A DNA stretch of 5,407 bases from Smithellaceae bacterium (GCA_028701435.1 JAQVQT010000019.1:12665-18071); one strand, 5' to 3'; positions 1 to 5,114 are shown, numbered from the stretch's first letter. Notes: generated by a model not told the origin, from the sequence alone. Numbers and translations are program-made.

Positions 1-495
1 TTTGTGGATGTCATGCTCTGCTTTCCCACTTTTTTTCTGATTCTGGCGGTCATTGCCTTCCTGGAGCCCTCCATCTGGAACATTATGATCGTGATCGGGC
101 TGACGGGCTGGATGGGGGTCACCCGTCTGGTGCGGGCGGATTTCATTTCGCTTCGCGAACGGGATTTCGTGCGGGCGGCCAGGGCCATCGGCGCAAATGA
201 CGCAAGGATTATTTTTCTGCACATTCTGCCCAATGCACTGGCATCCATTCTGGTGGCGGCCACCCTGGGCATTGCCGGGGCGATCCTGACGGAATCGGCA
301 CTGAGTTTTCTGGGCATCGGCGTGCAGCCGCCGACGCCGAGTTGGGGGAATATTCTGACGGCGGGCAAAGACAATATTGATATTGCCTGGTGGCTGTCGC
401 TTTATCCGGGGTTGGCCATTCTCGTCACGGTGGTCGGCTATAATCTGCTGGGAGAGGGGATTCGTGACGCGTCAGACCCGCGCCTGAAGAGGTGA
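1..495 (+). CDS. ABC transporter permease, DppC/OppC family (C-terminal part, 5' truncated by window)
   Basis: This is the inner-membrane permease subunit of a peptide/nickel-type ABC importer, which forms the channel with a DppB-like partner. The reading frame is open from base 1, so the start lies outside the window; 164 codons are visible, against roughly 280-300 residues usual for the family, so about 120 N-terminal residues are missing. About four hydrophobic segments are visible (near visible codons 6-22, 26-42, 79-100 and 130-152). The cytoplasmic EAA loop that contacts the ATPase reads FVRAARAIGA...HILPN (codons ~56-78). The family hallmarks LSFLGIGVQPPTPSWGN (~101-117) and LGEGIRDASDPRLK near the C-terminus are intact. 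No ATPase gene (DppD/F) follows, so this may be the last gene of its transporter operon. Substrate cannot be read from this part; peptides are the default, nickel or other solutes are possible. Confidence 0.95.
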   Translation, partial: FVDVMLCFPTFFLILAVIAFLEPSIWNIMIVIGLTGWMGVTRLVRADFISLRERDFVRAARAIGANDARIIFLHILPNALASILVAATLGIAGAILTESALSFLGIGVQPPTPSWGNILTAGKDNIDIAWWLSLYPGLAILVTVVGYNLLGEGIRDASDPRLKR

Positions 496-560
496 ATGGC
501 AAGGAGGCTTTTCCAGACGCTTGGGGCTTGATTATGTCGGTAAAATGTAATACTAGACCG

Positions 561-587
561 CCACGGTTGCAGAGGGTAGGACCGTGG
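561..587 (+). other. Perfect 7-bp inverted repeat (hairpin) in the leader of the small gene
   Basis: The arms CCACGGT (561-567) and ACCGTGG (581-587) are perfectly complementary and enclose a 13-nt purine-rich loop. It lies 73 nt after the permease stop and about 30 nt before the small ORF. No T-run follows (the next bases are AACTTTG), so it does not look like a Rho-independent terminator. It could be an mRNA processing or stability element, a leader structure, or a protein-binding palindrome. I do not recognise it as a known riboswitch class. Confidence 0.4.
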
Positions 588-605
588 AACTTTGTCGAAG
601 GATTC

Positions 606-611
606 AGGAGG
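606..611 (+). promoter_or_regulatory. Shine-Dalgarno deciding the start of the small gene
   Basis: AGGAGG at 606-611 lies 6 nt before the ATG at 618. This is the best-placed ribosome binding site in the leader and supports a 55-residue product over the longer GTG-started reading from 492. It is embedded in an imperfect tandem pair, AGGATTCAGG (599-608) and AGGATCAGG (609-617). Confidence 0.75.
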
Positions 612-617
612 ATCAGG

Positions 618-785
618 ATGTCCAAAAGAGTAAACCCGGAATTGTTGAAAATTGACCGCAGAATCATCGCGCGCAAGCTGCTGATCGGAGAATTGTCGGA
701 AAAAGATTTGTCCAGCCTTTTAAAGAAGCTTCCCGATGTTTCGGAGAACGCCGAAGAAATTCAGATTCAGTCCAACGAAAAGTAG
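618..785 (+). CDS. Small conserved-type hypothetical protein (55 aa) upstream of tatD
   Basis: The function is unknown. The product is a 55-residue, highly charged soluble protein with no signal peptide, membrane segment or cysteine. It begins MSKRVNPELLKIDRRI, continues with the likely helical RKLLIGELSEKDLSSLLKKLPDV, and ends in an acidic tail (SENAEEI). From memory, similar short proteins of the pattern 'D+RI...G.ISEKD...L..LPDVSE.AE' occur in deltaproteobacterial genomes, but I cannot verify this here. The start is chosen from the strong AGGAGG 6 nt upstream. Its stop is only 2 nt from the tatD ATG and tatD lacks a good Shine-Dalgarno, so the two are probably co-transcribed and translationally coupled. 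A role linked to TatD is only an inference from this arrangement. Confidence 0.75.
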   Translation: MSKRVNPELLKIDRRIIARKLLIGELSEKDLSSLLKKLPDVSENAEEIQIQSNEK

Positions 786-787
786 TT

Positions 788-1564
788 ATGTTGATCGATT
801 CCCATGCCCATCTGGAGATGAAGGAGTTTGATCCCGATCGCTCCGCCGTCATTGAACGCGCCCACGCGGCGGGCGTTGAATGTATCGTAACCGTGGGAAC
901 CAATCCGGACTTAAGCCGCAAGGCGCTGTCGATTGCCCGCCGGCATGAAAACATTTATTCAACCGTCGGCATTCACCCCCACGACGCGGACGGAGCCGAT
1001 GATCCGTCGCTGGACGTCCTGAAGAAGCTGGCGCAGGACCCGAAGGTTGTCGCCTGCGGCGAAATCGGCCTGGATTATTTCCGCAATCTTTCCCCGCGTG
1101 AAAAACAGATAGAAATGTTTGCCAAACAACTGGATTTGGCCGGGGAGCTGAACCTGCCGGTGATTATCCATGATCGCGAAGCGCATGACGAGACACTGCA
1201 AATGGTGAAAGCGTCCGGCGTCCGCTCGGGTGTCTTTCACTGTTTTTCCGGCGACTGGGCCATGGCCAGGCGATGCATCGATCTTGGTTTTTATATTTCC
1301 GTGCCCGGTGTCGTTACCTTTGACAAGTCCAAAGTGCTGCAGGAGGTTGTCCGGCAGGCGCCGATGGATTGGATTCTTCTGGAGACAGACTGCCCCTATC
1401 TCGCGCCCGTGCCCCATCGCGGCAAGAGAAACGAGCCGTCTTTGCTGGTTCATACCGCGCGGAAAGTCGCCCAAATCAAAGGCCTTGCCTGGGAGGACGT
1501 GGCGAAAACCGCGGCGGGCAACACCCGCAGACTTTTCCGCATCGCGGATCCGGCTTTGAAATAG
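788..1564 (+). CDS. tatD: TatD family metal-dependent deoxyribonuclease
   Basis: This is a cytoplasmic TIM-barrel hydrolase of the amidohydrolase superfamily. Characterised TatD proteins are Mg-dependent 3'-5' DNA exonucleases implicated in DNA repair and DNA degradation. The 258-residue length is typical. All expected metal-site motifs are visible: DSHAHL with H6 and H8, GIHPH (61-65), CGEIGLDY with E92, VIIHDRE with H128, VFHCFSG with H151, and LLETDCPYLAP with E199 and D201. The C-terminal NEPSLL and GNTRRLF motifs are also present. The ATG lies 2 nt after the stop of the 55-residue ORF. The upstream GAAAAG is a weak ribosome binding site, so initiation probably depends on coupling. Family membership is certain; the physiological substrate is not shown by sequence. 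Confidence 0.95.
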   Translation: MLIDSHAHLEMKEFDPDRSAVIERAHAAGVECIVTVGTNPDLSRKALSIARRHENIYSTVGIHPHDADGADDPSLDVLKKLAQDPKVVACGEIGLDYFRNLSPREKQIEMFAKQLDLAGELNLPVIIHDREAHDETLQMVKASGVRSGVFHCFSGDWAMARRCIDLGFYISVPGVVTFDKSKVLQEVVRQAPMDWILLETDCPYLAPVPHRGKRNEPSLLVHTARKVAQIKGLAWEDVAKTAAGNTRRLFRIADPALK

Positions 1565-1586
1565 CGCGGGAGAAATTCTTTAAAAT
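1556..1586 (+). promoter_or_regulatory. queC: Weak candidate sigma70-type promoter before queC
   Basis: TTGAAA (1556-1561, over the tatD stop) and TAAAAT (1581-1586) each match 5 of 6 consensus bases, but the spacer is 19 nt rather than 17. If used, transcription would begin near 1593, only about 12 nt before the queC ATG. The tatD-queC gap of 40 nt also allows simple read-through from tatD, so this is tentative. Confidence 0.25.
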
Positions 1587-1604
1587 CTGCTAAATACTCT
1601 CTCC

Positions 1605-2333
1605 ATGACCGATCCATTCATGAAATCAAGGAAGAAAGCGGTGGTGCTGCTCTCCGGCGGCGTGGATTCCGCCACTGTGCTGGCGATCGCGCGGAGCATG
1701 GATTTTGACGCATACGCCCTGAGCTTCCGTTATGGTCAGCGGCACTTGGTTGAACTGGAAGCGGCCGCGCGCGTCGCCCGGGAAAACGGTGTGGTCGAGC
1801 ACCGGACGATCGATATTGATTTGCGGTGCATTGGCGGGTCGGCTTTGACGGCGGACATCGCCGTTCCCAAACACGGCTCGGTGGAAGAATTGGGGAAAAG
1901 CATTCCCATGACCTACGTTCCGGCCAGAAACACGATCTTCCTGTCTTACGCCCTGGCCTGGGCGGAGGTGATCGGGTCCTCCGATATTTTCATCGGCGTC
2001 AACGCTCTGGACTACAGCGGTTATCCGGACTGCCGGCCTGAATATATCGAAGCGTATGAACGCCTGGCGAATCTGGCGACCCGGGCCGGCGTGGAAGGCG
2101 CGGAGAAATTTCGAATTCACGCGCCGCTGATCCATTGGAGCAAAGCGCAAATTATCAAAAGGGGGATGGACCTCGGCGTCGATTATTCGCTGACGCACAG
2201 CTGCTACGACCCGGACGCTGAAGGCGCGTCCTGCGGCCGGTGTGATTCCTGTCTGTTGAGGCTGAAAGGATTTAAGGAAGCAGGGCTTGAAGATCCAGGA
2301 AAATATAAGGAACAAGGATCAAGTTCAAGGTAG
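1605..2333 (+). CDS. queC: 7-cyano-7-deazaguanine (preQ0) synthase
   Basis: QueC converts 7-carboxy-7-deazaguanine to preQ0 using ATP and ammonia, in the queuosine tRNA-modification pathway. The 242-residue product has the PP-loop ATP-pyrophosphatase motif LSGGVDSAT (S17-S22), the segment SFRYGQRH (40-47), YVPARNTIF (104-112) and GVNALDYSGYPDCRP (131-145). It also has the zinc-binding cysteines C200, C210, C213 and C216 in SCYDPDAEGASCGRCDSC. The first ATG gives MTDPFMKSRK; the ATG at 1620 (MKSRKKAVVLLSGG) is an equally good start, and neither has a visible Shine-Dalgarno. The family normally ends around the 'EAGLEDPGKY' stretch; here eight further residues (KEQGSSSR) follow, and the last nine codons plus the TAG are written by a heptamer repeat array. 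It forms a biosynthetic cluster with queE and queD downstream. Confidence 0.96.
   Translation: MTDPFMKSRKKAVVLLSGGVDSATVLAIARSMDFDAYALSFRYGQRHLVELEAAARVARENGVVEHRTIDIDLRCIGGSALTADIAVPKHGSVEELGKSIPMTYVPARNTIFLSYALAWAEVIGSSDIFIGVNALDYSGYPDCRPEYIEAYERLANLATRAGVEGAEKFRIHAPLIHWSKAQIIKRGMDLGVDYSLTHSCYDPDAEGASCGRCDSCLLRLKGFKEAGLEDPGKYKEQGSSSR
2307..2333 (+). repeat. Degenerate heptamer array A (AAGGAWC-like), overlapping the queC 3' end
   Basis: Consecutive units AAGGAAC (2307-2313), AAGGATC (2314-2320), AAGTTC (2321-2326, one base short) and AAGGTAG (2327-2333) read in 7-nt phase. A further CAAGGAAC lies at 2341-2348. The array encodes the last nine residues of QueC and supplies its TAG stop codon. 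It resembles in style the short tandemly repeated heptanucleotides known from cyanobacteria, but no homology to those is implied. Confidence 0.55.
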
Positions 2334-2379
2334 GGCGCGTCAAGGAACCCTGAGGTTATCCCCGAATGCGCCGCTTTCA

Positions 2380-2420
2380 CGAAATACGAACTACGAATCA
2401 CGAGCCGCGAGATACGAGGA
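2380..2420 (+). repeat. Degenerate heptamer array B (CGARNTA-like), abutting the queE start
   Basis: Five full heptamers begin with CGA at exact 7-nt intervals (2380 CGAAATA, 2387 CGAACTA, 2394 CGAATCA, 2401 CGAGCCG, 2408 CGAGATA). A sixth unit starting at 2415 (CGAGGA) runs straight into the queE ATG at 2421. The last unit contains GAGG (2416-2419), the only Shine-Dalgarno-like sequence near queE, but it stands just one base from the ATG. The rest of the queC-queE gap (2348-2379) shows no gene or clear signal. Confidence 0.7.
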
Positions 2421-3059
2421 ATGTATTTTATTAAAGAAATCTTTTACTCGATACAGGGAGAAGGCTACCACACCGGCCGTCCGGCCGTGCTTTGCCGTTT
2501 TTCGGGCTGCAATCTGTGGTCGGGCAAAGAAGAAGAACGTTCCAAATCGATTTGCAAATTTTGCGACACCGACTTTGTCGGGACGGGTGGCATCAACGGA
2601 GGCGTCTATCGATCCTCTGCCGAACTGGCGCACAAGATCTCCCTGGCCTGGCCGTTTCGGAAAAGCAAATCCGTCCGGCCTTTCGTGGTCTGTACGGGCG
2701 GGGAGCCTTTGTTGCAGCTCGATCATGCGCTGATCAGCGACCTGCATGAGGAAGGCTTTGCCGTTGCCGTGGAAACCAACGGCACCCTTCCCGCGCCCGC
2801 CGGGCTGGACTGGATCTGCGTCAGTCCGAAAGCGGGCGCTCCGTTGAAGCAGTCTGCCGGAGATGAATTGAAACTGGTTTTTCCGCAGGCGGGCGCAGCG
2901 CCGGGAAAATACGCGCGCCTGCCGTTTGGGCATTTTTTCCTGCAGCCGATGGACGGTCCGGACAGGAAAAAAGCGGCCAGGCGGGCGCTGGCGTACGTTC
3001 TGGCGCATCCCCGGTGGCGAATCAGCCTGCAGACGCACAAAATATTAGGGGTTCGATAA
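2421..3059 (+). CDS. queE: 7-carboxy-7-deazaguanine synthase (radical SAM)
   Basis: QueE catalyses the radical SAM- and Mg-dependent ring contraction of 6-carboxy-5,6,7,8-tetrahydropterin to 7-carboxy-7-deazaguanine. The 212-residue protein begins with the family-typical MYFIKEIFYSIQGEG and carries RFSGCNLW. The [4Fe-4S] cysteines are C30, C45 and C48, a C-x14-C-x2-C spacing known in some QueE proteins in place of the classical C-x3-C-x2-C. Other motifs are DTDF (49-52), the SAM-binding CTGGEPLLQ (91-99), VETNGT (117-122), SPK (135-137), and the C-terminal QTHKILGVR. The start is fixed by homology to the N-terminus; the ribosome binding site is poor (GAGG 1 nt from ATG). It lies 87 nt after queC, and its stop is 2 nt before queD. 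Confidence 0.96.
   Translation: MYFIKEIFYSIQGEGYHTGRPAVLCRFSGCNLWSGKEEERSKSICKFCDTDFVGTGGINGGVYRSSAELAHKISLAWPFRKSKSVRPFVVCTGGEPLLQLDHALISDLHEEGFAVAVETNGTLPAPAGLDWICVSPKAGAPLKQSAGDELKLVFPQAGAAPGKYARLPFGHFFLQPMDGPDRKKAARRALAYVLAHPRWRISLQTHKILGVR
3047..3051 (+). promoter_or_regulatory. queD: Shine-Dalgarno for queD
   Basis: AGGGG at 3047-3051, inside the queE 3' end, is 10 nt from the ATG at 3062 and 13 nt from the next ATG at 3065. It favours 3062 as the queD start and argues against the longer in-frame reading from 3014. Confidence 0.6.
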
Positions 3060-3061
3060 GT

Positions 3062-3442
3062 ATGATGGAAATCTTTAAAGTCTTTACATTCGATGCGGCG
3101 CATTATCTGCCCCGCGTGCCTGAAGGCCACAAATGCGCAAAAATGCACGGCCATTCTTTTCGTGTCGAAATTCATCTTCGGGGGAAAGCCGGTTCCGACA
3201 GCGGCTGGGTGACGGATTTTGCCGACATTGCCGCCGCGTTCGAACCGCTCTTGGAACAACTGGATCACAAGAATTTGAACGGCATCGCGGGCCTGGAAAA
3301 TCCCACGTCGGAAAACCTTTGCCGCTGGATCTGGCTGCGCCTGAAATCCGTCCTGCCGCAGTTGTCCCGGATTGTTCTTCAGGAAAGCCCTGAATCCGGC
3401 TGCGTCTATGAAGGGGAAGACGAAACACAGCCGTTGATTTAA
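3062..3442 (+). CDS. queD: 6-carboxy-5,6,7,8-tetrahydropterin synthase
   Basis: QueD turns 7,8-dihydroneopterin triphosphate into 6-carboxytetrahydropterin, the substrate of QueE. It is a zinc enzyme of the 6-pyruvoyl-tetrahydropterin synthase fold. The 126-residue length fits QueD. The zinc ligands are H14 (FDAAHYL), H29 and H31 (KMHGH), with the catalytic cysteine C25 in C-x3-H-x-H. Further family motifs are GWVTDFADI (48-56), LDHKNLN with D68 and H69, NPTSEN (80-85), and a catalytic-region E108 in LQESP. The ATG at 3062 has AGGGG upstream and gives the canonical N-terminus (MMEIFKVFTFDAAH). It lies 2 nt after queE, so the two are co-transcribed. FolE, which feeds this step, is not in the window. 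Confidence 0.96.
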   Translation: MMEIFKVFTFDAAHYLPRVPEGHKCAKMHGHSFRVEIHLRGKAGSDSGWVTDFADIAAAFEPLLEQLDHKNLNGIAGLENPTSENLCRWIWLRLKSVLPQLSRIVLQESPESGCVYEGEDETQPLI

Positions 3443-3479
3443 TCCGTTGCTTTTTAACGGTTAATGTACTACTTTTTAT

Positions 3480-3563
3480 CCGCGGGGTGCCGTGATTTCA
3501 AGTTGCGGCTGAGAATATACCCTTTGAACCTGACCCGGATAATGCCGGCGTAGGGAGTGGCGG
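3480..3563 (+). ncRNA. TPP riboswitch (THI element) aptamer
   Basis: The aptamer binds thiamine pyrophosphate and controls the thi genes downstream. The conserved blocks are in order: GGGGTGCC (3484-3491), GGCTGAGA (3507-3514, pyrimidine-binding loop), ACCCTTTGAACCTGA (3519-3533), GGATAATGCC (3537-3546, pyrophosphate-binding side) and CGTAGGGA (3549-3556). Helices fold as expected: P2 3485-3488 with 3519-3522; P3 3489-3495 with 3503-3509 (7 bp with two G-U pairs); P4 3529-3531 with 3552-3554; P5 3535-3538 with 3545-3548; and a short P1, CCGC 3480-3483 with GTGG 3557-3560. It starts 37 nt after the queD stop. That spacer holds no clear promoter. Confidence 0.96.
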
Positions 3564-3592
3564 TTTCCACACATTCATCGAAGCCATGTCCT
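3552..3592 (+). promoter_or_regulatory. Predicted antiterminator of the TPP riboswitch
   Basis: AGGGAGTGGC (3552-3561, the 3' strands of P4 and P1) can pair with GCCATGTCCT (3583-3592, mostly the 5' arm of the terminator). This gives 9 of 10 pairs including two G-U, with one A-G mismatch. It cannot coexist with either the ligand-bound aptamer or the terminator, which is the expected design of a transcriptional off-switch. The pairing was worked out by hand, without energy calculation. Confidence 0.6.
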
Positions 3593-3623
3593 TTGCAGGT
3601 GAAAGGGTATGGTTTTTTATTTT
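3584..3623 (+). terminator. Intrinsic terminator, expression platform of the TPP riboswitch
   Basis: An 11-bp stem pairs 3584-3594 (CCATGTCCTTT) with 3602-3612 (AAAGGGTATGG). It has two internal G-U pairs and a 7-nt loop (3595-3601). TTTTTT (3613-3618), A and TTTT follow. It ends about 10 nt before the thiN start, so it would abort transcription when TPP is bound, and it may also end transcripts arriving from queD. Confidence 0.9.
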
Positions 3624-3632
3624 GGATGACCC

Positions 3633-4304
3633 ATGCCTCAAAACATTGTCATCGTCAGCGGGGGGCGCCTAGGCGACAGGGAATTTTTTTGCGGGAGATT
3701 GAAACAGACGGGCGATTTCCTTCTGATCTGCTGTGACGGCGGCGCCCGTCATCTGGCGGCAGCCGGGATTACACCGGATGTACTGGTCGGCGATATGGAT
3801 TCTATTGAATCTTCCCGGCTGGCGGATTATGTGCGTAAGGGTGTAAAGATCATTCAGCATCCGGCCGACAAAGATTTTACCGATACGGCGCTGGCCCTGG
3901 ACTATGCTCTGAATCTGAAGCCGGAGAGGATTCAGATCTGGGGAGCGCTGGGCGGAAGAATCGATCACGCCCTGGCCAATTTGTTTTTGCTGATCCGGGC
4001 CAAGGAAGCGGGCGTCTCCGCCTGCCTGCTGGATGAATACAGTGAATCTTTTGTGCCCGCTGAAGACGCGGTCTTTGAAAATGCGGAAGGCTGCCTCGTG
4101 TCTCTGCTGGCGCTGTCTTCCCGCGTGGAAGGCGTCACGCTGGAGGGATTTGCCTACCCGATGGAAGAAGGAACGCTCGAGCTTTCGGAATCCCGCGGCG
4201 TGAGCAACATCATTGTCTCCAAACGGGCCCGTATTCATGTTCGCTCGGGTCATCTGCTGGTCGTTCGTTACCGGCAAAAAGATGTCTTTCCGGAGGCGGA
4301 CTAA
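3633..4304 (+). CDS. thiN: Thiamine pyrophosphokinase (thiamine diphosphokinase)
   Basis: The enzyme transfers pyrophosphate from ATP to thiamine, giving TPP directly, and serves salvage or the last step after TMP dephosphorylation. The 223-residue length is typical of bacterial ThiN. Visible motifs are CDGGARHLAAAG (34-45), PDVLVGDMDSI (48-58) with the metal-binding aspartates, HPADKDFTDTALAL (76-89), GALGGRIDHALANL (104-117) and the C-terminal thiamine-binding ESRGVSNI (186-193). The ATG at 3633 follows the riboswitch terminator closely. Only a weak GGA (3624-3626) precedes it at 6 nt, so translation may be modest. The gene is first in the riboswitch operon, and its stop directly abuts the thiD ATG. 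Proteobacteria more often use ThiL (TMP kinase), so ThiN here is informative about the pathway. Confidence 0.95.
   Translation: MPQNIVIVSGGRLGDREFFCGRLKQTGDFLLICCDGGARHLAAAGITPDVLVGDMDSIESSRLADYVRKGVKIIQHPADKDFTDTALALDYALNLKPERIQIWGALGGRIDHALANLFLLIRAKEAGVSACLLDEYSESFVPAEDAVFENAEGCLVSLLALSSRVEGVTLEGFAYPMEEGTLELSESRGVSNIIVSKRARIHVRSGHLLVVRYRQKDVFPEAD
4292..4296 (+). promoter_or_regulatory. thiD: Shine-Dalgarno for thiD inside the thiN 3' end
   Basis: GGAGG at 4292-4296 stands 8 nt before the thiD ATG at 4305. It fixes the start directly after the thiN TAA (4302-4304) and indicates tight translational coupling. Confidence 0.7.
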
Positions 4305-5114
4305 ATGGGGAAGCCGATTCGGGTTTTATGCATTGGCGGATCCGATTCCGGAGGCGGAGCGGGCATCGGGGCGGACCTGAAAGCGGTTCATGCCTGCGGT
4401 TGTTATGCGGTATTCGCCGTGGCCGCCGTGACCGCGCAAAACACACGGGGAGTGCAGTCTGTTTTTCCGGTGCCGCCGAAATGGATTGCGGCGCAGCTGG
4501 ATTCGGTGCTGGGGGATATCGGCGCGGATGCGGTCAAAACCGGCATGCTCATGACCCCGCAGGCGGTGGATGCCGTTGTGAAAAAGATTGAGCGGTACCG
4601 GCTGAAAAATGTCGTAGTGGATCCGGTCATGATCGCCAAGGGCGGACGCGCCCTGATGACAAACAGGGCAGCCCAGACGCTGGTGAAAAAGCTGCTTCCG
4701 CTGGCGGACGTTCTGACACCGAATATTCCGGAGGCCGAATTTCTGGCGCGCATGAAAATCCGCTCCGTGGAGGACATGAAAGAAGCCGCCGCCGTCATTT
4801 TGGGTCTGGGTGTAAAAAAAGTGGTAGTCAAGGGGGGGCATCTTCCCGGGAGAAGGCCGGAAGGCAGCGTAGATATTCTCTACGACGGCAAGCAATATAA
4901 AGAGTTTGCGGCAAAGTGGATGCGAACGAAAAACACCCATGGGACCGGCTGCACCTTTGCTTCGATTCTGGCGTCCCATCTCGCGCGGGGCGAAAACATT
5001 GATCACGCCGTGGCGCAGGCGAAAATCATGACGGCGCAGGCTATTCAATATTCACTGTCCCTGGGGAGCGGTCATGGTCCGGTGAATATTTTAGGCGGAA
5101 GGCAGGAAAATTAA
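4305..5114 (+). CDS. thiD: Hydroxymethylpyrimidine/phosphomethylpyrimidine kinase
   Basis: ThiD phosphorylates HMP and HMP-P to HMP-PP, the pyrimidine half of thiamine; it belongs to the ribokinase-like fold. At 269 residues it is a stand-alone ThiD, without a fused ThiE domain. Motifs in order are GGSDSGGGAG (11-20), AQNTRGV (44-50), VKTGML (77-82), VVDPVMIAKGG (104-114), LTPNIPEAE (137-145), VVKGGH (174-179) and the phosphate-binding NTHGTGCTFAS (210-220). One oddity is visible: the usual family segment GIQADLK reads GIGADLK here, with G22 in place of Gln. It abuts thiN upstream and is 12 nt from thiC downstream. A pyridoxal-kinase-like activity is possible in this family, but the thi operon context favours ThiD. 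Confidence 0.96.
   Translation: MGKPIRVLCIGGSDSGGGAGIGADLKAVHACGCYAVFAVAAVTAQNTRGVQSVFPVPPKWIAAQLDSVLGDIGADAVKTGMLMTPQAVDAVVKKIERYRLKNVVVDPVMIAKGGRALMTNRAAQTLVKKLLPLADVLTPNIPEAEFLARMKIRSVEDMKEAAAVILGLGVKKVVVKGGHLPGRRPEGSVDILYDGKQYKEFAAKWMRTKNTHGTGCTFASILASHLARGENIDHAVAQAKIMTAQAIQYSLSLGSGHGPVNILGGRQEN

Noticed and set aside
501..507. Perfect AAGGAGG just after the permease gene
   Set aside because: No ATG, GTG or TTG follows at a usable distance with a meaningful frame; TTG 521 gives only nine codons. It is probably chance.
492..617. GTG at 492 overlapping the permease stop as an alternative start giving a 97-residue version of the small protein
   Set aside because: The extra 42 residues show no helical or conserved pattern, and the AGGAGG 6 nt before ATG 618 decides for the short form.
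1565..1604. preQ1 riboswitch upstream of queC
   Set aside because: The 40-nt gap contains no stem-loop or A-rich tail of the preQ1 classes.
1626..2315. Long antisense open frame opposite queC (229 codons)
   Set aside because: It mirrors a well-supported queC on the + strand; its translation is low in complexity and rich in R, H, Q and P with no recognisable motif, as expected from GC-rich codon structure.
2287..2733. 148-codon + strand frame across the queC-queE junction
   Set aside because: It overlaps both genes out of frame and its product has no recognisable features.
3014..3061. ATG 3014 as a queD start, adding 16 residues
   Set aside because: The extra segment overlaps the conserved queE C-terminus (QTHKILG) and resembles no QueD; AGGGG supports 3062.
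3444..3460. Small hairpin CCGTT/AACGG after queD as a que terminator
   Set aside because: Only 5 bp with a 7-nt loop, and TTAATG rather than a T-run follows; too weak to call.
3626..3736. ATG at 3626 as an alternative gene start before thiN
   Set aside because: It is out of frame with thiN and gives a short product without features; ATG 3633 yields the canonical N-terminus.
4326..5048. Long antisense open frame opposite thiD (240 codons), and similar ones opposite tatD, queE and thiN
   Set aside because: All lie opposite certain genes, have no family motifs and no supporting ribosome binding sites; they are shadows.
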